Below, in pieces: positions 1-9,052 of a stretch of 30,413 nucleotides of DNA. This DNA is from JBBQKI01 sp038326725 (GTDB lineage Bacteria; Bacteroidota; Bacteroidia; Flavobacteriales; Flavobacteriaceae), in contig JBBQKI010000026.1 of the NCBI GenBank assembly GCA_038326725.1, forward strand, positions 1-30,413. Direction: 5' to 3'. Below the pieces are notes generated by a model, which was given only the letters and a program-made list of their open reading frames with translations, was not told where the DNA came from and did no database searches. The translations under genes were made by a program, and so were the position numbers. Numbering within the stretch: position 1 is the stretch's first letter; every line of letters begins with the position of its first letter.

Positions 1-678
1 AACCCCGGAAACATCGGTGCCTTTGGGACCTATAATAGCTAGAAGGGAATCCACTTTGGCAGTTCCACCTTCTGGAATTCCAATTTTTAAAAGAGTACCG
101 GAATAAAAAGATTCAAACTCCATGGTGGCTTTATCGGTTTCAATTTCAGCGAGAATATCGCCTTCTTTCACCGTATCGCCTTCTTTTTTAATCCATGTTG
201 CCACAGTTCCTTCGGTCATGGTATCGCTTAAACGGGGCATGGTAATTACTTCCACGCCTTCAGGGAGTTTTGAAGTTATTGGTTTATCGGGTTTTTCTTC
301 AGAATCATTTTCTTCGGTTTTCGCTCCTTCCTCTTCGCTTTTTCCTTTTCCTTCTTCGCTTTTCCCTTCTTCCTCTTTGCTCTTCGCTTCTCCCTCTTCG
401 CTTTTCCCTTTTCCGTTCAACAATCCGGAAATATCTTCTCCCTTTTCACCAATAATGGCCAGCAGCGAATCCACTTTTGCGGTTTCGCCTTCTTTGATGC
501 CAATGTGCAACAGCGTGCCTTCATAAAAGGATTCAAATTCCATTGTAGCCTTATCGGTCTCGATTTCGGCCAAAATATCGCCTTCCTTTATGGTATCTCC
601 CACTTTTTTAAGCCAAGTGGCCACGGTGCCTTCTTCCATGGTGTCGCTCAAGCGCGGCATGTTGATTGCTTCTGCCAT
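1..678 (-). CDS. pdhC: Pyruvate dehydrogenase E2 component (dihydrolipoamide acetyltransferase), N-terminal part
   Basis: E2 core subunit of the pyruvate dehydrogenase complex, which takes acetyl groups from E1 onto lipoyl-lysine and passes them to CoA in the cytoplasm. Only the first 226 codons lie in the window; the catalytic domain is beyond the left edge. Two lipoyl domains are visible (about residues 5-79 and 145-219), each with the lipoylation motif ETDKATMEF, giving lipoyl lysines K43 and K183. The two domains are nearly identical (about nine differences), suggesting recent duplication or gene conversion. They are joined by a Lys/Glu/Gly/Ser linker (88-123) made of 7-residue repeats, unlike the usual Ala/Pro-rich E2 linker. 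The ATG at 678 lies three bases after the pdhA stop, so the two genes should form one transcript. E2 of another 2-oxo acid complex is unlikely given the adjacent E1-alpha. Confidence 0.93.
   Translation of the reverse strand, partial: MAEAINMPRLSDTMEEGTVATWLKKVGDTIKEGDILAEIETDKATMEFESFYEGTLLHIGIKEGETAKVDSLLAIIGEKGEDISGLLNGKGKSEEGEAKSKEEEGKSEEGKGKSEEEGAKTEENDSEEKPDKPITSKLPEGVEVITMPRLSDTMTEGTVATWIKKEGDTVKEGDILAEIETDKATMEFESFYSGTLLKIGIPEGGTAKVDSLLAIIGPKGTDVSGV
313..417. repeat. Heptanucleotide array inside the pdhC linker
   Basis: Fifteen consecutive 7-base units in one register. On the plus strand TTCGCT begins at 320, 334, 355, 383 and 397 (TTTGCT at 376), all separated by multiples of 7. TTCCCTT occurs at 362 and 404, and TTCGGTT at 313. 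On the coding strand three units equal seven codons, giving five peptide repeats at residues 89-123, for example GKGKSEE at 89-95 and again at 110-116. The same words form the intergenic array at 25933-26051. Confidence 0.8.
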
Positions 679-681
679 CTT

Positions 682-1680
682 TTATAATTTATCGGATAAA
701 AAAGGATAATCTTCTTGTTCATAAACCGCATCGAACATAACGTTCTTCTCCGGATATGGCGATTCTTCGGCGAATTTTTCGCACTCGGCAACCAAATCTT
801 TTACGCGTTGGTTTATTTTTTCAATCTCTATTTCTGAAGCGTATTTATTTTCATAAATAATGTTCAACACATACGAAATCGGGTCTTCTTCCTGCCTTTG
901 AGCCACTTCTTCTTTGGTTCGGTAATGTTGCGCATCGCTCATGGAATGCCCTCGGTAACGATAGGTACGGATTTCCAAAAATGTGGGTCCGTCCCCACGA
1001 CGTGCCCTTTCGATGGCTTCGTACATTTCTTTGGCCACCACTTCGGGTTTCATGCCGTCTATGGGTTTGCTGGGCATTTCATAACCCAAGCCAAGTTTCC
1101 AAATATCAGTATGGTTTGCGGTTCGGGCCACTGAAGTTCCCATGGCGTACCCATTGTTTTCAACACAAAAAACCACGGGCAGTTTCCAAAGCATGGCAAG
1201 ATTAAAGGTTTCGTGCAAAGCGCCCTGTCGGGTTGCGCCATCGCCCATATAGGTAAGCGTAACGGCATCCCTTTTAAAATATCGATCTGCAAAAGCTAGG
1301 CCGGCGCCTAAAGGAATTTGTCCGCCCACAATGCCGTGACCACCATAAAAACGGTGTTCTTTAGAAAAGATGTGCATGGAACCGCCCAAACCTTGGGATG
1401 TGCCGGTGCCTTTCCCGTAAAGTTCGGCCATTACCCGTTTTGGGTCCACGCCCATCCCGATGGGCTGCACGTGGTTTCGGTAGGCCGTAATCATTCTGTC
1501 CTTTTTTAGGTCCATAGCGTGCAAGGCACCTGCAAGTACTGCTTCCTGACCGTTGTAAAGGTGGAGGAACCCCCTAACTTTTTGATTTATGTAAACCTGC
1601 GCGAGTTTATCTTCGAACTTTCGCCAAAATAGCATGTTCTCGTACCAGTCCAAATAGGTTTTTTTTGTGATTTTTTTCAT
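682..1680 (-). CDS. pdhA: Pyruvate dehydrogenase E1 component, alpha subunit
   Basis: Thiamine-diphosphate-dependent alpha subunit of pyruvate dehydrogenase E1, which decarboxylates pyruvate and transfers the acetyl unit to the E2 lipoyl group. At 332 residues it is full length for the bacterial heterotetrameric E1-alpha family. The ThDP/Mg motif runs from GDG at 146-148 to NN at 175-176. The conserved loop equivalent to the phosphorylation loop of mitochondrial E1-alpha, RYRGHSMSDAQHYR, is at 241-254. The ATG at 1680 opens with MKKITKKTYLDWY, typical for the family. It is followed after three bases by pdhC; the beta subunit must be encoded elsewhere, as in many Flavobacteriaceae. Branched-chain E1-alpha is less likely because of the PDH-type loop and the two-lipoyl E2 next to it. 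Confidence 0.96.
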   Translation of the reverse strand: MKKITKKTYLDWYENMLFWRKFEDKLAQVYINQKVRGFLHLYNGQEAVLAGALHAMDLKKDRMITAYRNHVQPIGMGVDPKRVMAELYGKGTGTSQGLGGSMHIFSKEHRFYGGHGIVGGQIPLGAGLAFADRYFKRDAVTLTYMGDGATRQGALHETFNLAMLWKLPVVFCVENNGYAMGTSVARTANHTDIWKLGLGYEMPSKPIDGMKPEVVAKEMYEAIERARRGDGPTFLEIRTYRYRGHSMSDAQHYRTKEEVAQRQEEDPISYVLNIIYENKYASEIEIEKINQRVKDLVAECEKFAEESPYPEKNVMFDAVYEQEDYPFLSDKL

Positions 1681-1727
1681 GAATGGATTTTAATCTTTCC
1701 CGCTACGGAATTGTTTTTCGCGGTTAA

Positions 1728-1735
1728 CAAAAGTA
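1728..1735 (-). promoter_or_regulatory. Possible -7 box of the pdhA promoter
   Basis: Read on the minus strand the bases are TACTTTTG, matching the Bacteroidota -7 consensus TAnnTTTG, 47 bases before the pdhA ATG. No TTG is found at the expected -33 distance, so the call rests on one box. Confidence 0.35.
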
Positions 1736-1785
1736 GTACTTTCCATAGTATTAAAAAATTCAGAAAAAGGAAAATGTGGTGAGAA

Positions 1786-1932
1786 AAGGAATTAGGAAGT
1801 AGCGAAAAGCGATGAGCAAATAGCGAATAGCGGTTTTTGGTCAGGATTTGGCGAATAGCGAATAAAAGAATAACGATTAATGATTAATGATTAATGATTT
1901 TGGAATTTGGAATGTGGGTTTTGGAATTTGCG
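1786..1932. repeat. Intergenic heptanucleotide array upstream of pdhA
   Basis: Twenty-one units of 7 bases in one register, degenerate, with several word types in runs. TAGCGAA is at 1800, 1821 and 1856, with close variants at 1828 (TAGCGGT) and 1849 (TGGCGAA). TTAATGA occurs three times at 1877, 1884 and 1891. TTTTGGA is at 1898 and 1919, and ATTTGGA at 1905. TAGCGAA is the reverse complement of TTCGCTA in the array at 25933-26051. Confidence 0.8.
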
Positions 1933-1960
1933 CCTAATGCTTAAGGCTTATAGCAAACAA

Positions 1961-1993
1961 AAAAAAATCCCAAGCGCGAGGCCGGGATTTTTT
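1961..1993 (-). terminator. Rho-independent terminator of porV
   Basis: On the minus strand the arm AAAAAATCCC (1993 to 1984) pairs with GGGATTTTTT (1971 to 1962) around a 12-base loop, followed by more T residues. It starts 22 bases after the porV stop. Confidence 0.85.
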
Positions 1994-2015
1994 GAATCTT
2001 TAAAAAGAATAACCA

Positions 2016-3182
2016 CTAATACTCGTCGTACTCGTCACCAAAGTTGAAGGTTAATCCAAAACGAAGTGTTCCTTCAAGAGGGCTTACCACGCTTGAGGTA
2101 GAGAACAGATAAGATAAATCAATATTGATGGCCGTGTAACGGAAACCTGCGCCCAAAGTAGCAAATTTTCTGGAGCCTTTTATATCGCTTTCATTAAAAT
2201 ATCCGGTCCTTAACGCAAACACGTTTTGATACCAATATTCAGCACCCAAGGCCCATGTAAATTCTTTTATTTCTTCACTAAAACCATCAGGAGCATCGCC
2301 AAAAGAAGAAAACATGCCGCTTACAAAACTTTCGTTGTAATAATCATCTTCCCGATCTATAGTACCGTCATCATTAGAATCGCTTGGGGTTGGCACCAAA
2401 AGTTTGTTGACCTGAGCGGTAAGGCCGATGGTGTTGTAGGCATCCAAAATAAAATCAAAACCCCCGCCCAAAGCAAGGTTGGTTGGTAAATTATTTTCGG
2501 AACCTACCTCATCATATTTAAGTTTGGGCCCAATGTTGGAAATATTGAAACCTAGTCTATAACGGCCGTCAAAATCATTAAAGGCTTCCTGTTCGCTTTG
2601 ATAGTATCCGGCAACATCTACAGAAAAGGAACTTGCGGCGCTAGCATCTTCGTTTCCGGTTTGAAGTTTGAGATCCGAGCGGATATAACGTCCGGCTATA
2701 CCCATGGCAAAACGCTCGCTTAATCGAAGGGAATAAGAAACATCAAAAAGTAATTCATTTGGCTTTACTAATAATGGTACTTGCTCAGCAGTTTCGCGTA
2801 GCTCTATTTCGCCATTGCTGAAATAACGGAAACTAGCGCCCACCGCACTTCTCTCGTTGATACGGTTGTAATAGGTGATGTTCCCCAAGAAAATATCGTT
2901 CACCAGTTTACTTAAATAAGGGGTGTACGTTACCCCAATGCCCTGCTTTGAAATGGCAAATGCATATTTGGCGGGATTCCATTGCTGAGAGAAAGCATCG
3001 GCGGAAGTGGCAACCCCCATATCTGCCATACCAGCTGCACGCGCATCGGCGGCTATCAGCATAAAAGGAACACCTGTGGTTATAACCCTGTTTTCAATAC
3101 CTGTATTTGGGTCTGGCTCATCCTGCGCTACTGCATTAAAGGCTACAAAGCCTAATAAAATCGGGATAAAAATTTTCTTCAT
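2016..3182 (-). CDS. porV: Type IX secretion system outer-membrane protein PorV (LptO)
   Basis: PorV is a FadL-like outer-membrane beta-barrel that shuttles folded T9SS cargo from the translocon to the attachment complex, where it works with the sortase PorU. The 388-residue product begins with a signal peptide (MKKIFIPILLGFVAFNAVAQ, cleavage near residue 19). It then has the characteristic N-terminal segment VPFMLIAADARAAGMADMG, with the ATSADAFSQQWNPAK motif just after it. The rest is rich in alternating aromatic/polar strands and ends in an outer-membrane-type C-terminus (RFGLTFNFGDEYDEY). It lies 34 bases downstream of porU on the same strand, an order typical of flavobacteria, and is followed by a strong terminator, so it ends the operon. 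Confidence 0.95.
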   Translation of the reverse strand: MKKIFIPILLGFVAFNAVAQDEPDPNTGIENRVITTGVPFMLIAADARAAGMADMGVATSADAFSQQWNPAKYAFAISKQGIGVTYTPYLSKLVNDIFLGNITYYNRINERSAVGASFRYFSNGEIELRETAEQVPLLVKPNELLFDVSYSLRLSERFAMGIAGRYIRSDLKLQTGNEDASAASSFSVDVAGYYQSEQEAFNDFDGRYRLGFNISNIGPKLKYDEVGSENNLPTNLALGGGFDFILDAYNTIGLTAQVNKLLVPTPSDSNDDGTIDREDDYYNESFVSGMFSSFGDAPDGFSEEIKEFTWALGAEYWYQNVFALRTGYFNESDIKGSRKFATLGAGFRYTAINIDLSYLFSTSSVVSPLEGTLRFGLTFNFGDEYDEY

Positions 3183-3216
3183 GAGATTTAAAATTTGGCA
3201 AATATAATTTTAATTT

Positions 3217-6200
3217 TTAAAGGATTACGAGTTTCTCGAATTTTTCGACCCGATGATTGGTTAACGGAGATTTTACGGTTATCTTATATACATAAACACC
3301 TTTTCCTATACGGTCGCCAAAATCGTCCCGGCCGTCCCACACAATTTCCCTGAATAAATTACTTCCATTGGGGGGATATATCCCGCTTTTGGTCCAAACA
3401 ACTTTTCCGGTTACAGTGAAAACTTGAACCTGAACTTCCAACTCTTGGAATTCCCTGTTATGGCTGAACCAGAACTCTGTATAATTCACGAAAGGATTGG
3501 GGTAGTTCAACACTCGGTTTATTTCCAGTTTATCATTGCCTGCAACGATGAACTGTATTTCGGCGGTGGAAGAATTATTGTAAACGTCCCAAGCTTTCAA
3601 AGTTAGGGTGTGTAAACCATCTTCGAGGTCGCGGAAATTATAATTGGCCATTCCTCTGGTATAATCATCTACTTCTGCCTGATAATATTCGTTCAAAAGG
3701 AAAGGGTTGGATTCGTCTCCGTCCAAAATGGCCACAATGTCGTGGCCTATCCCGCTAGCTGTATTGATACCGTTAGGGTCTTCAAGTTTGGCAATCAAAA
3801 TTGGGGAATCATTGGTGAGGCCTCCAGAAACAAAACTTTCATCGTTCATGAAAAGCCGAATCAACGGACCAACATTATCCGCGGGAGCATTCTCGTTGAG
3901 GCCTCCCACTTTCAAGTCCAGGTTTACGCCGGTATGATCTTCAAATTCATCATTTCTTTGAGCATACAGGCTTAGCCTACCATTACCCACGGGAATTTGA
4001 ATATCTCGAGGCACGACGAACTCAAACTCAAACCTGCCGTTGGCTACCGTGGCCTGACCATTAAACAAACCTTCGCCCAAGGTGGTGAAATTCATAATGA
4101 ATCCTCCGGGTCCTTGATCATTGGCAAGGGTTTGGCGCTGTACGTTTTTATCATATAGTTTAGCCTCGAGTATTCCATTGTAATTTGAAATAATGGTCCC
4201 GTTTTCATTAGTTACTTCCCCTTCCAGTTTAACTTTGCTCAATGCTTTCAGGATATCGGTGGATTGGGAAATGGGAACCCCATTGAGGGTAGTTAATCTA
4301 ATTTCCTGTTTGGGAAAAGCTAGGCGCATGGCAGGATCGCCGATATAGAAAACCACGCGGCGCACATTGTTATTAATGTCATTCTTTGCCCTTCGCAATC
4401 CTTCGGCGGGGGTTTCAGGGATATTGACGCCAAAACCAAAGAGTTCGTCTGCCATAAATTCATTGAATTGTTGCCCTAAACCTATGCTTATGGAACGGGT
4501 GGTGGTAACCAAAGAGATTGCTCCGCCTTCTTTATTTTGGTAGGTAATTTCCCCTGCAGTTAAACGTAGGGGATTATCAAACTTGGTGAACTGACACGTA
4601 ATGGTAACGATACAAGGGAGGTTGTTTTTATTTTGGAATTCTCTGGCCATGGCTTTGGTAAAAATTCGTTCGCCCGCCAAGCCATCTTCATTTCCATGCC
4701 CAAAATAGTTCATTATTACGGCCCCCACGTCAATCGCATTTTTTATGGCTTCATTTACATCGGGATAAATATTACCCCCTGCCGAAGTCTGCTGAAGATA
4801 GGCATCGCTATGGATTTTTTTTACGTTCACGAAAGGCTTTTGGGCAGAAATTTCGTCGCCCAAAGCATCTAGGCCAACTTCCAATTGCTGTTCCCCGGGT
4901 TTATCAACATCATCAGAAATTAAAATAAAATTGGTGCGCCAATTTCCATAGGAAGCTTTGGATGTATAATTGATTATTTTATCGACCATGGCGTTTGCCA
5001 TTACCACATCCTCGGCAATGATGCGGCCAAGGGCAACATCAAGTCTGTCAATATCGGTCAAAATCTCACCCAATTCATTTAGTGTTGCACCTCCAATGGT
5101 CCCTTCCTCACTATCGAGGTTGCCAAAAAAATCGTCCGATACAAAAGAGGCCACGGTATTGTCCACGCTCAAGGTGTGGAAAGAGGGCACAATGTTGTTG
5201 TTCCCCGCAAGCCGGTCTTTATAATCTATGGAAGTGTCGCCAAGAATACCCAAATACTTTACGCGATTGTTTTCGGAGGAGGCGTTTTCATAAACGTAGC
5301 GCACAAAATTGCGGATGGCGCCAATGTCCTGTTTTCCGGAACTGAATTCTTCATAAATTTTATCGGTGGTTACCACTTTAACGTTAAGGCCGCTTAGGGT
5401 TTTATGATGATTTGCCAAACGCAGGGCAGGTTGCAATAAAAAAGGAGCAGTAATAATAAGGTAATCGATATCCTGAAAATTCCCGGATCCATCATTGAAG
5501 ATAGTACCTTTCAAATTTTGGTTCTGCACCCTTGATTGCGAAATTTTTATGGGACTGAAAAAATCGGTTTGATGCACGGCAACATATTCCCTTAACTCCC
5601 CCAAAGTAACCTTAAAACCTATGGAAGCCCCATTGCCCTCATTTTGCACCGAAGAAATGAAAGTGGGATTGGTGACGTCCCAAACCTGTGAAAACTGTGC
5701 AGCATTGCTCAATTGATATTCCCCAATACCAGAAAGATTTTGGGCATCATTGTATCGAAAAGCCATTTGACCATCTGCCCCAGTAAGGTTACGGACGGCT
5801 TCAATCGAGATATAATCCAAATAGGCCACGCTTGAAGGGTTCCCGGAATTGTTGTAGGCTAAATCCACAGTTACAGTTTCCGACCCGGCGGGAACTTGTC
5901 CTGAAAAAGCATCCAAAGATATTACCCCATTGTCCCCAAGCCCCGAAAAATTCAATGGATCCAAACTTGTCCCATTAATGGAAAGGGCCATGGAGGTTGC
6001 GGTTTCAGAAATAGCGGCAGCTTTTACTTTCAAATTCATGGGTTGTCCCGCTACTATGTTCGGAAAAGTGAACTCATACGTTTGTTCGCTTTCAATATCA
6101 AAACGGTTTCCAAACCACCGACGGCCAAGTTTGGTAGGGCTTTCTTCATCGAGTTCGTGAAATTTATAATCATCAAACTGGGTGATGGTTATGGTTGCAT

Positions 6201-7095
6201 TTCCGGTGGGCTCGGTCATAGACTGTACCCTATTTCCCGGACCCCCATCCGCGGTAACGTAATAAAAAGAGTCCTCGCTATATGGGTTTATGTGGGTGTC
6301 GTTTTCTGGGGAATACCCTTTTGTGCCTATTCCGTAAAAAAGTATATAATCGGCGCCATCAAAACTGCCATCGGCCTCGCCTACAACTTGAATGGAGGTT
6401 TGCGGAAGATCAAAAACGTTATTTAAAGAGTTCAACAATGGTAATGGTTTACCTCCATTACTATAAACTTTCAGATTTCTTGGGTTAATGCCATCGGTAT
6501 TCATGCCCAAACTGTTCAAAAAAGCTTTGTCTATTTTATAGATTCCAGTTGCCTCTATTTTAAATTTGAACCATTCGCCCGTTGCCAATACGGAATTGGA
6601 GATTGGCATCCGCATTGCCCCGTTTCGGTTGAGACTTTTCATCCTATAATTCACCGAAAACGAGAGGACTTTTTGATAACTGCCGTTGCTTTTGACCACG
6701 GGGGAAACAGTGAGTAAGGTATATAGGACATCACGGCCCATGGTGCTTGCAATGCTATACGTAAGCCTGTCCGGCACCAAAGAAGTGTTTATTGTTTTCA
6801 GTTCTTCGGAAGAAAGCGGACCGTAAGCTACATTCGTAAGGGTTAGAGAATTTTCATCAGCAAAACCCGTATCTCTCCATTGAGTTTTATAACTTAAATT
6901 TTCTTTGTCAATTTGAAGGCTCAGTGCCGCCATTGCCTTTTCTTTAAGCAAGGTAGCTGTAGTTTTTTTGGCTGAGACGAAATTTGATGTGGCGTTACCT
7001 TCCCAAGGAATTGTAAAGGTTTTGGTTTGCCCTTTCAATAAAAAAGGCAGGGCAATAAAACATAATAAAAAGAATGTTTTTTTCATCAATAGCAT
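3217..7095 (-). CDS. porU: Type IX secretion system sortase PorU (C25 gingipain-type peptidase)
   Basis: PorU is the cell-surface cysteine protease/sortase that removes the C-terminal domain of T9SS cargo and links many of them to anionic LPS. The product is 1292 residues, in the usual range for flavobacterial PorU. An N-terminal signal peptide (MKKTFFLLCFIALPFLLKGQ) starts at codon 4. The Peptidase C25 catalytic pair is present: His800 in NYFGHGNEDG and Cys834 in ITCQFTKFDNP. The C-terminus carries a YPNPFVNYTEF motif and a GVYVYKITV strand resembling a sorting domain, as is normal for PorU. Two starts are possible, ATG at 7095 (MLLMKK) or ATG at 7086 (MKK); the second gives the cleaner signal peptide. 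PorV follows after 34 bases and gldJ is divergent, a conserved T9SS cluster. Confidence 0.96.
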   Translation of the reverse strand: MLLMKKTFFLLCFIALPFLLKGQTKTFTIPWEGNATSNFVSAKKTTATLLKEKAMAALSLQIDKENLSYKTQWRDTGFADENSLTLTNVAYGPLSSEELKTINTSLVPDRLTYSIASTMGRDVLYTLLTVSPVVKSNGSYQKVLSFSVNYRMKSLNRNGAMRMPISNSVLATGEWFKFKIEATGIYKIDKAFLNSLGMNTDGINPRNLKVYSNGGKPLPLLNSLNNVFDLPQTSIQVVGEADGSFDGADYILFYGIGTKGYSPENDTHINPYSEDSFYYVTADGGPGNRVQSMTEPTGNATITITQFDDYKFHELDEESPTKLGRRWFGNRFDIESEQTYEFTFPNIVAGQPMNLKVKAAAISETATSMALSINGTSLDPLNFSGLGDNGVISLDAFSGQVPAGSETVTVDLAYNNSGNPSSVAYLDYISIEAVRNLTGADGQMAFRYNDAQNLSGIGEYQLSNAAQFSQVWDVTNPTFISSVQNEGNGASIGFKVTLGELREYVAVHQTDFFSPIKISQSRVQNQNLKGTIFNDGSGNFQDIDYLIITAPFLLQPALRLANHHKTLSGLNVKVVTTDKIYEEFSSGKQDIGAIRNFVRYVYENASSENNRVKYLGILGDTSIDYKDRLAGNNNIVPSFHTLSVDNTVASFVSDDFFGNLDSEEGTIGGATLNELGEILTDIDRLDVALGRIIAEDVVMANAMVDKIINYTSKASYGNWRTNFILISDDVDKPGEQQLEVGLDALGDEISAQKPFVNVKKIHSDAYLQQTSAGGNIYPDVNEAIKNAIDVGAVIMNYFGHGNEDGLAGERIFTKAMAREFQNKNNLPCIVTITCQFTKFDNPLRLTAGEITYQNKEGGAISLVTTTRSISIGLGQQFNEFMADELFGFGVNIPETPAEGLRRAKNDINNNVRRVVFYIGDPAMRLAFPKQEIRLTTLNGVPISQSTDILKALSKVKLEGEVTNENGTIISNYNGILEAKLYDKNVQRQTLANDQGPGGFIMNFTTLGEGLFNGQATVANGRFEFEFVVPRDIQIPVGNGRLSLYAQRNDEFEDHTGVNLDLKVGGLNENAPADNVGPLIRLFMNDESFVSGGLTNDSPILIAKLEDPNGINTASGIGHDIVAILDGDESNPFLLNEYYQAEVDDYTRGMANYNFRDLEDGLHTLTLKAWDVYNNSSTAEIQFIVAGNDKLEINRVLNYPNPFVNYTEFWFSHNREFQELEVQVQVFTVTGKVVWTKSGIYPPNGSNLFREIVWDGRDDFGDRIGKGVYVYKITVKSPLTNHRVEKFEKLVIL

Positions 7096-7245
7096 TAACG
7101 TTGCAATTATACACTTAGTATTATTGTGCTATTTATTGTTGTCCTGAATTAATGGCCGTTTGGATAATAATTATAAAACTAATACGTTTGCATTCGGTCT
7201 AGGCGCAAACAAACCTTTGACTAGATTTAAAAAAATAAAATAATA

Positions 7246-7274
7246 TTGCTTTTTTATCGTTAATTCCTATATTG
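7246..7274 (+). promoter_or_regulatory. Promoter of gldJ
   Basis: TTG at 7246-7248 and TATATTG at 7268-7274 are separated by 19 bases, the typical spacing of the Bacteroidota -33/-7 promoter. The -7 box lacks one T against the TAnnTTTG consensus. The gldJ ATG lies 29 bases downstream. Confidence 0.5.
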
Positions 7275-7303
7275 CGAACCCAAATTTTATCATAAATAAA
7301 CGT

Positions 7304-8977
7304 ATGATCATAACAAGAAAACCAGCATTAAAGCTATTTATCACAGTAGTGGCAACTACCTTATTAATAGGTTGTAACAACTCTCGCGACTATAAAGACA
7401 GCTCTAGGGCTACCGGCTGGAAAATGAATGCCCGAGAGGGAGGGTTCAAGTACGACCCCAAAACCAAGGAACAGGAAACTGGTCCGGGGCTTGTGTTTGT
7501 TGAAGGGGGTACGTTTACTATGGGCAGGGTACAAGATGACCCGATGCACGATTGGAACAACTCCCCCACACAGCAGCACGTACAATCATTTTACATGGAT
7601 GAGACTGAGGTTACAAATTTAATGTACCTTGAATATTTGGATTGGATTAAAGGCGTTTTCCCTCCAACCGAGGAAAATTATAAAAATATTTATGTGGGTG
7701 CTGTGCCCGATACTTTGGTTTGGCGAAACCGTTTGGGTTTCAATGAAGTGATGACCAACAACTACTTACGCCATCCCGCCTATGCTTTATATCCAGTAGT
7801 GGGCGTAAGTTGGATACAAGCTGTAGAATTCAGCAAATGGAGAACGGATCGTGTGAACGAACTTGTCCTTGAAGAAGAAGGTTATACAGCACGAAATGCC
7901 CGTTATGATGTAGGTCCCGGCGAAACTTTCAATACAGAAACTTACCTTCAAGCTCCAACAAAAACTTACGGCGGTAATGATTCCATAACTCGTGGAGGGA
8001 AACGTTCGGAACAACTTACGCGAAACAACGAAGACAGCACCAACCTTTATATTCAACTTAAAGATGGTTTATTAATGCCCGCATACCGCCTTCCTACCGA
8101 AGCAGAATGGGAATATGCCGCGCTTGGACTTATTGGATTGCGAAACTACAATGTATATCGTGGCAAGAAAAAATATCCTTGGGAAGGACAATATACCCGT
8201 TCCGAGAAACGCAAAACCCGTGGCGACCAAATGGCGAACTTTAAACAAGGTGATGGAGATTATGGTGGAATAGCAGGTTGGAGTGATGATGGCGCCGATA
8301 TAACAGGAGAAGTAAAATCTTATGAGCCCAACGATTATGGCCTATATGATATGGCCGGAAATGTGGCTGAATGGGTAGCAGACGTTTATCGCCCGATTGT
8401 AGATGATGAATTTAACGACTTTAACTATTACCGAGGTAATGTTTATACCAAAAACGCCATCGATGAAAATGGACAGGTCAAAATAATCACACAAGATTCC
8501 ATCGTTTATGACACCCTTAGCAATGGGAAAATTATTGCTCGGAATTTACCCGGGGAGATTTTACAAGTTCCCGTTGACGAAAATGAAACTTATTTAAGGA
8601 CAAATTTTTCTGACAGCGACAATAGGGATTATCGTGATGGGGATAAACGTTCCTCTCGCTATTTCCAATCTTTTGGCGGCGAAGAGGAAGAAGAAAACAA
8701 CAGCAAACGCATGTATAATTCCCCCCAACATGAAGTTTTTACTGATAGCTTGGGAGAAATGGATCGTCAATACGACAAATCCTCAACCCGGACCACTTTG
8801 GTAGATAATGAAGTACGGGTTTATAAAGGAGGTTCCTGGAGAGATCGGGACTATTGGTTGGATCCTGCACAAAGGCGCTACTTCCCACAAGACAGGGCAA
8901 CAGATTACATCGGTTTTAGATGTGCAATGTCTCGGGTTGGCTCAAAATCAAAACAAGGAAAACGCCCAAGAAATTAA
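7304..8977 (+). CDS. gldJ: Gliding motility lipoprotein GldJ
   Basis: GldJ is an outer-membrane-associated lipoprotein needed for flavobacterial gliding and for stability of the T9SS motor partner GldK. The 557-residue product has a lipoprotein signal with lipobox LIGC (Cys24). A formylglycine-generating-enzyme/sulfatase-modifying fold follows from about residue 60 to the end. It is recognised from VFVEGGTFTMG, the YRLPTEAEWEYAALG motif, YGLYDMAGNVAEWV and the C-terminal RVYKGGSWRDRDYW and IGFRCAMS. Insertions between these blocks and the divergent porU neighbour mark it as GldJ rather than a true sulfatase-maturation enzyme or GldK. The C-terminal tail is basic (KSKQGKRPRN). It ends in a terminator at 9004-9038. 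Confidence 0.94.
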   Translation: MIITRKPALKLFITVVATTLLIGCNNSRDYKDSSRATGWKMNAREGGFKYDPKTKEQETGPGLVFVEGGTFTMGRVQDDPMHDWNNSPTQQHVQSFYMDETEVTNLMYLEYLDWIKGVFPPTEENYKNIYVGAVPDTLVWRNRLGFNEVMTNNYLRHPAYALYPVVGVSWIQAVEFSKWRTDRVNELVLEEEGYTARNARYDVGPGETFNTETYLQAPTKTYGGNDSITRGGKRSEQLTRNNEDSTNLYIQLKDGLLMPAYRLPTEAEWEYAALGLIGLRNYNVYRGKKKYPWEGQYTRSEKRKTRGDQMANFKQGDGDYGGIAGWSDDGADITGEVKSYEPNDYGLYDMAGNVAEWVADVYRPIVDDEFNDFNYYRGNVYTKNAIDENGQVKIITQDSIVYDTLSNGKIIARNLPGEILQVPVDENETYLRTNFSDSDNRDYRDGDKRSSRYFQSFGGEEEEENNSKRMYNSPQHEVFTDSLGEMDRQYDKSSTRTTLVDNEVRVYKGGSWRDRDYWLDPAQRRYFPQDRATDYIGFRCAMSRVGSKSKQGKRPRN

Positions 8978-9003
8978 ATTTTTAAGTTTTTTTAAAAAAT
9001 AGT

Positions 9004-9038
9004 AAACCCTCCAGACTTTAGGTTAAGGAGGGTTTTTT
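9004..9038 (+). terminator. Terminator after gldJ, within the murF leader
   Basis: Arms AAACCCTCC (9004-9012) and GGAGGGTTT (9027-9035) with a 14-base loop, then a T run to 9038. It lies 26 bases after the gldJ stop and only 14 bases before the murF ATG. Confidence 0.85.
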
Positions 9039-9052
9039 AATATCTTATTTCG

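Larger units (their letters stand above)
1681..2015. other. Intergenic region between pdhA and porV
   Basis: These 335 bases hold no credible gene. From left to right they contain the pdhA leader with a possible -7 box (TACTTTTG read on the minus strand, 1735 down to 1728, no clear -33 TTG), the heptamer array at 1786-1932, and the porV terminator at 1961-1993. Confidence 0.7.

Noticed and set aside
122..526. Plus-strand Ser/Phe/Pro-rich open frame opposite pdhC
   Set aside because: It is antisense to the lipoyl domains and its low-complexity part mirrors the heptamer repeat; no start signal or family resemblance.
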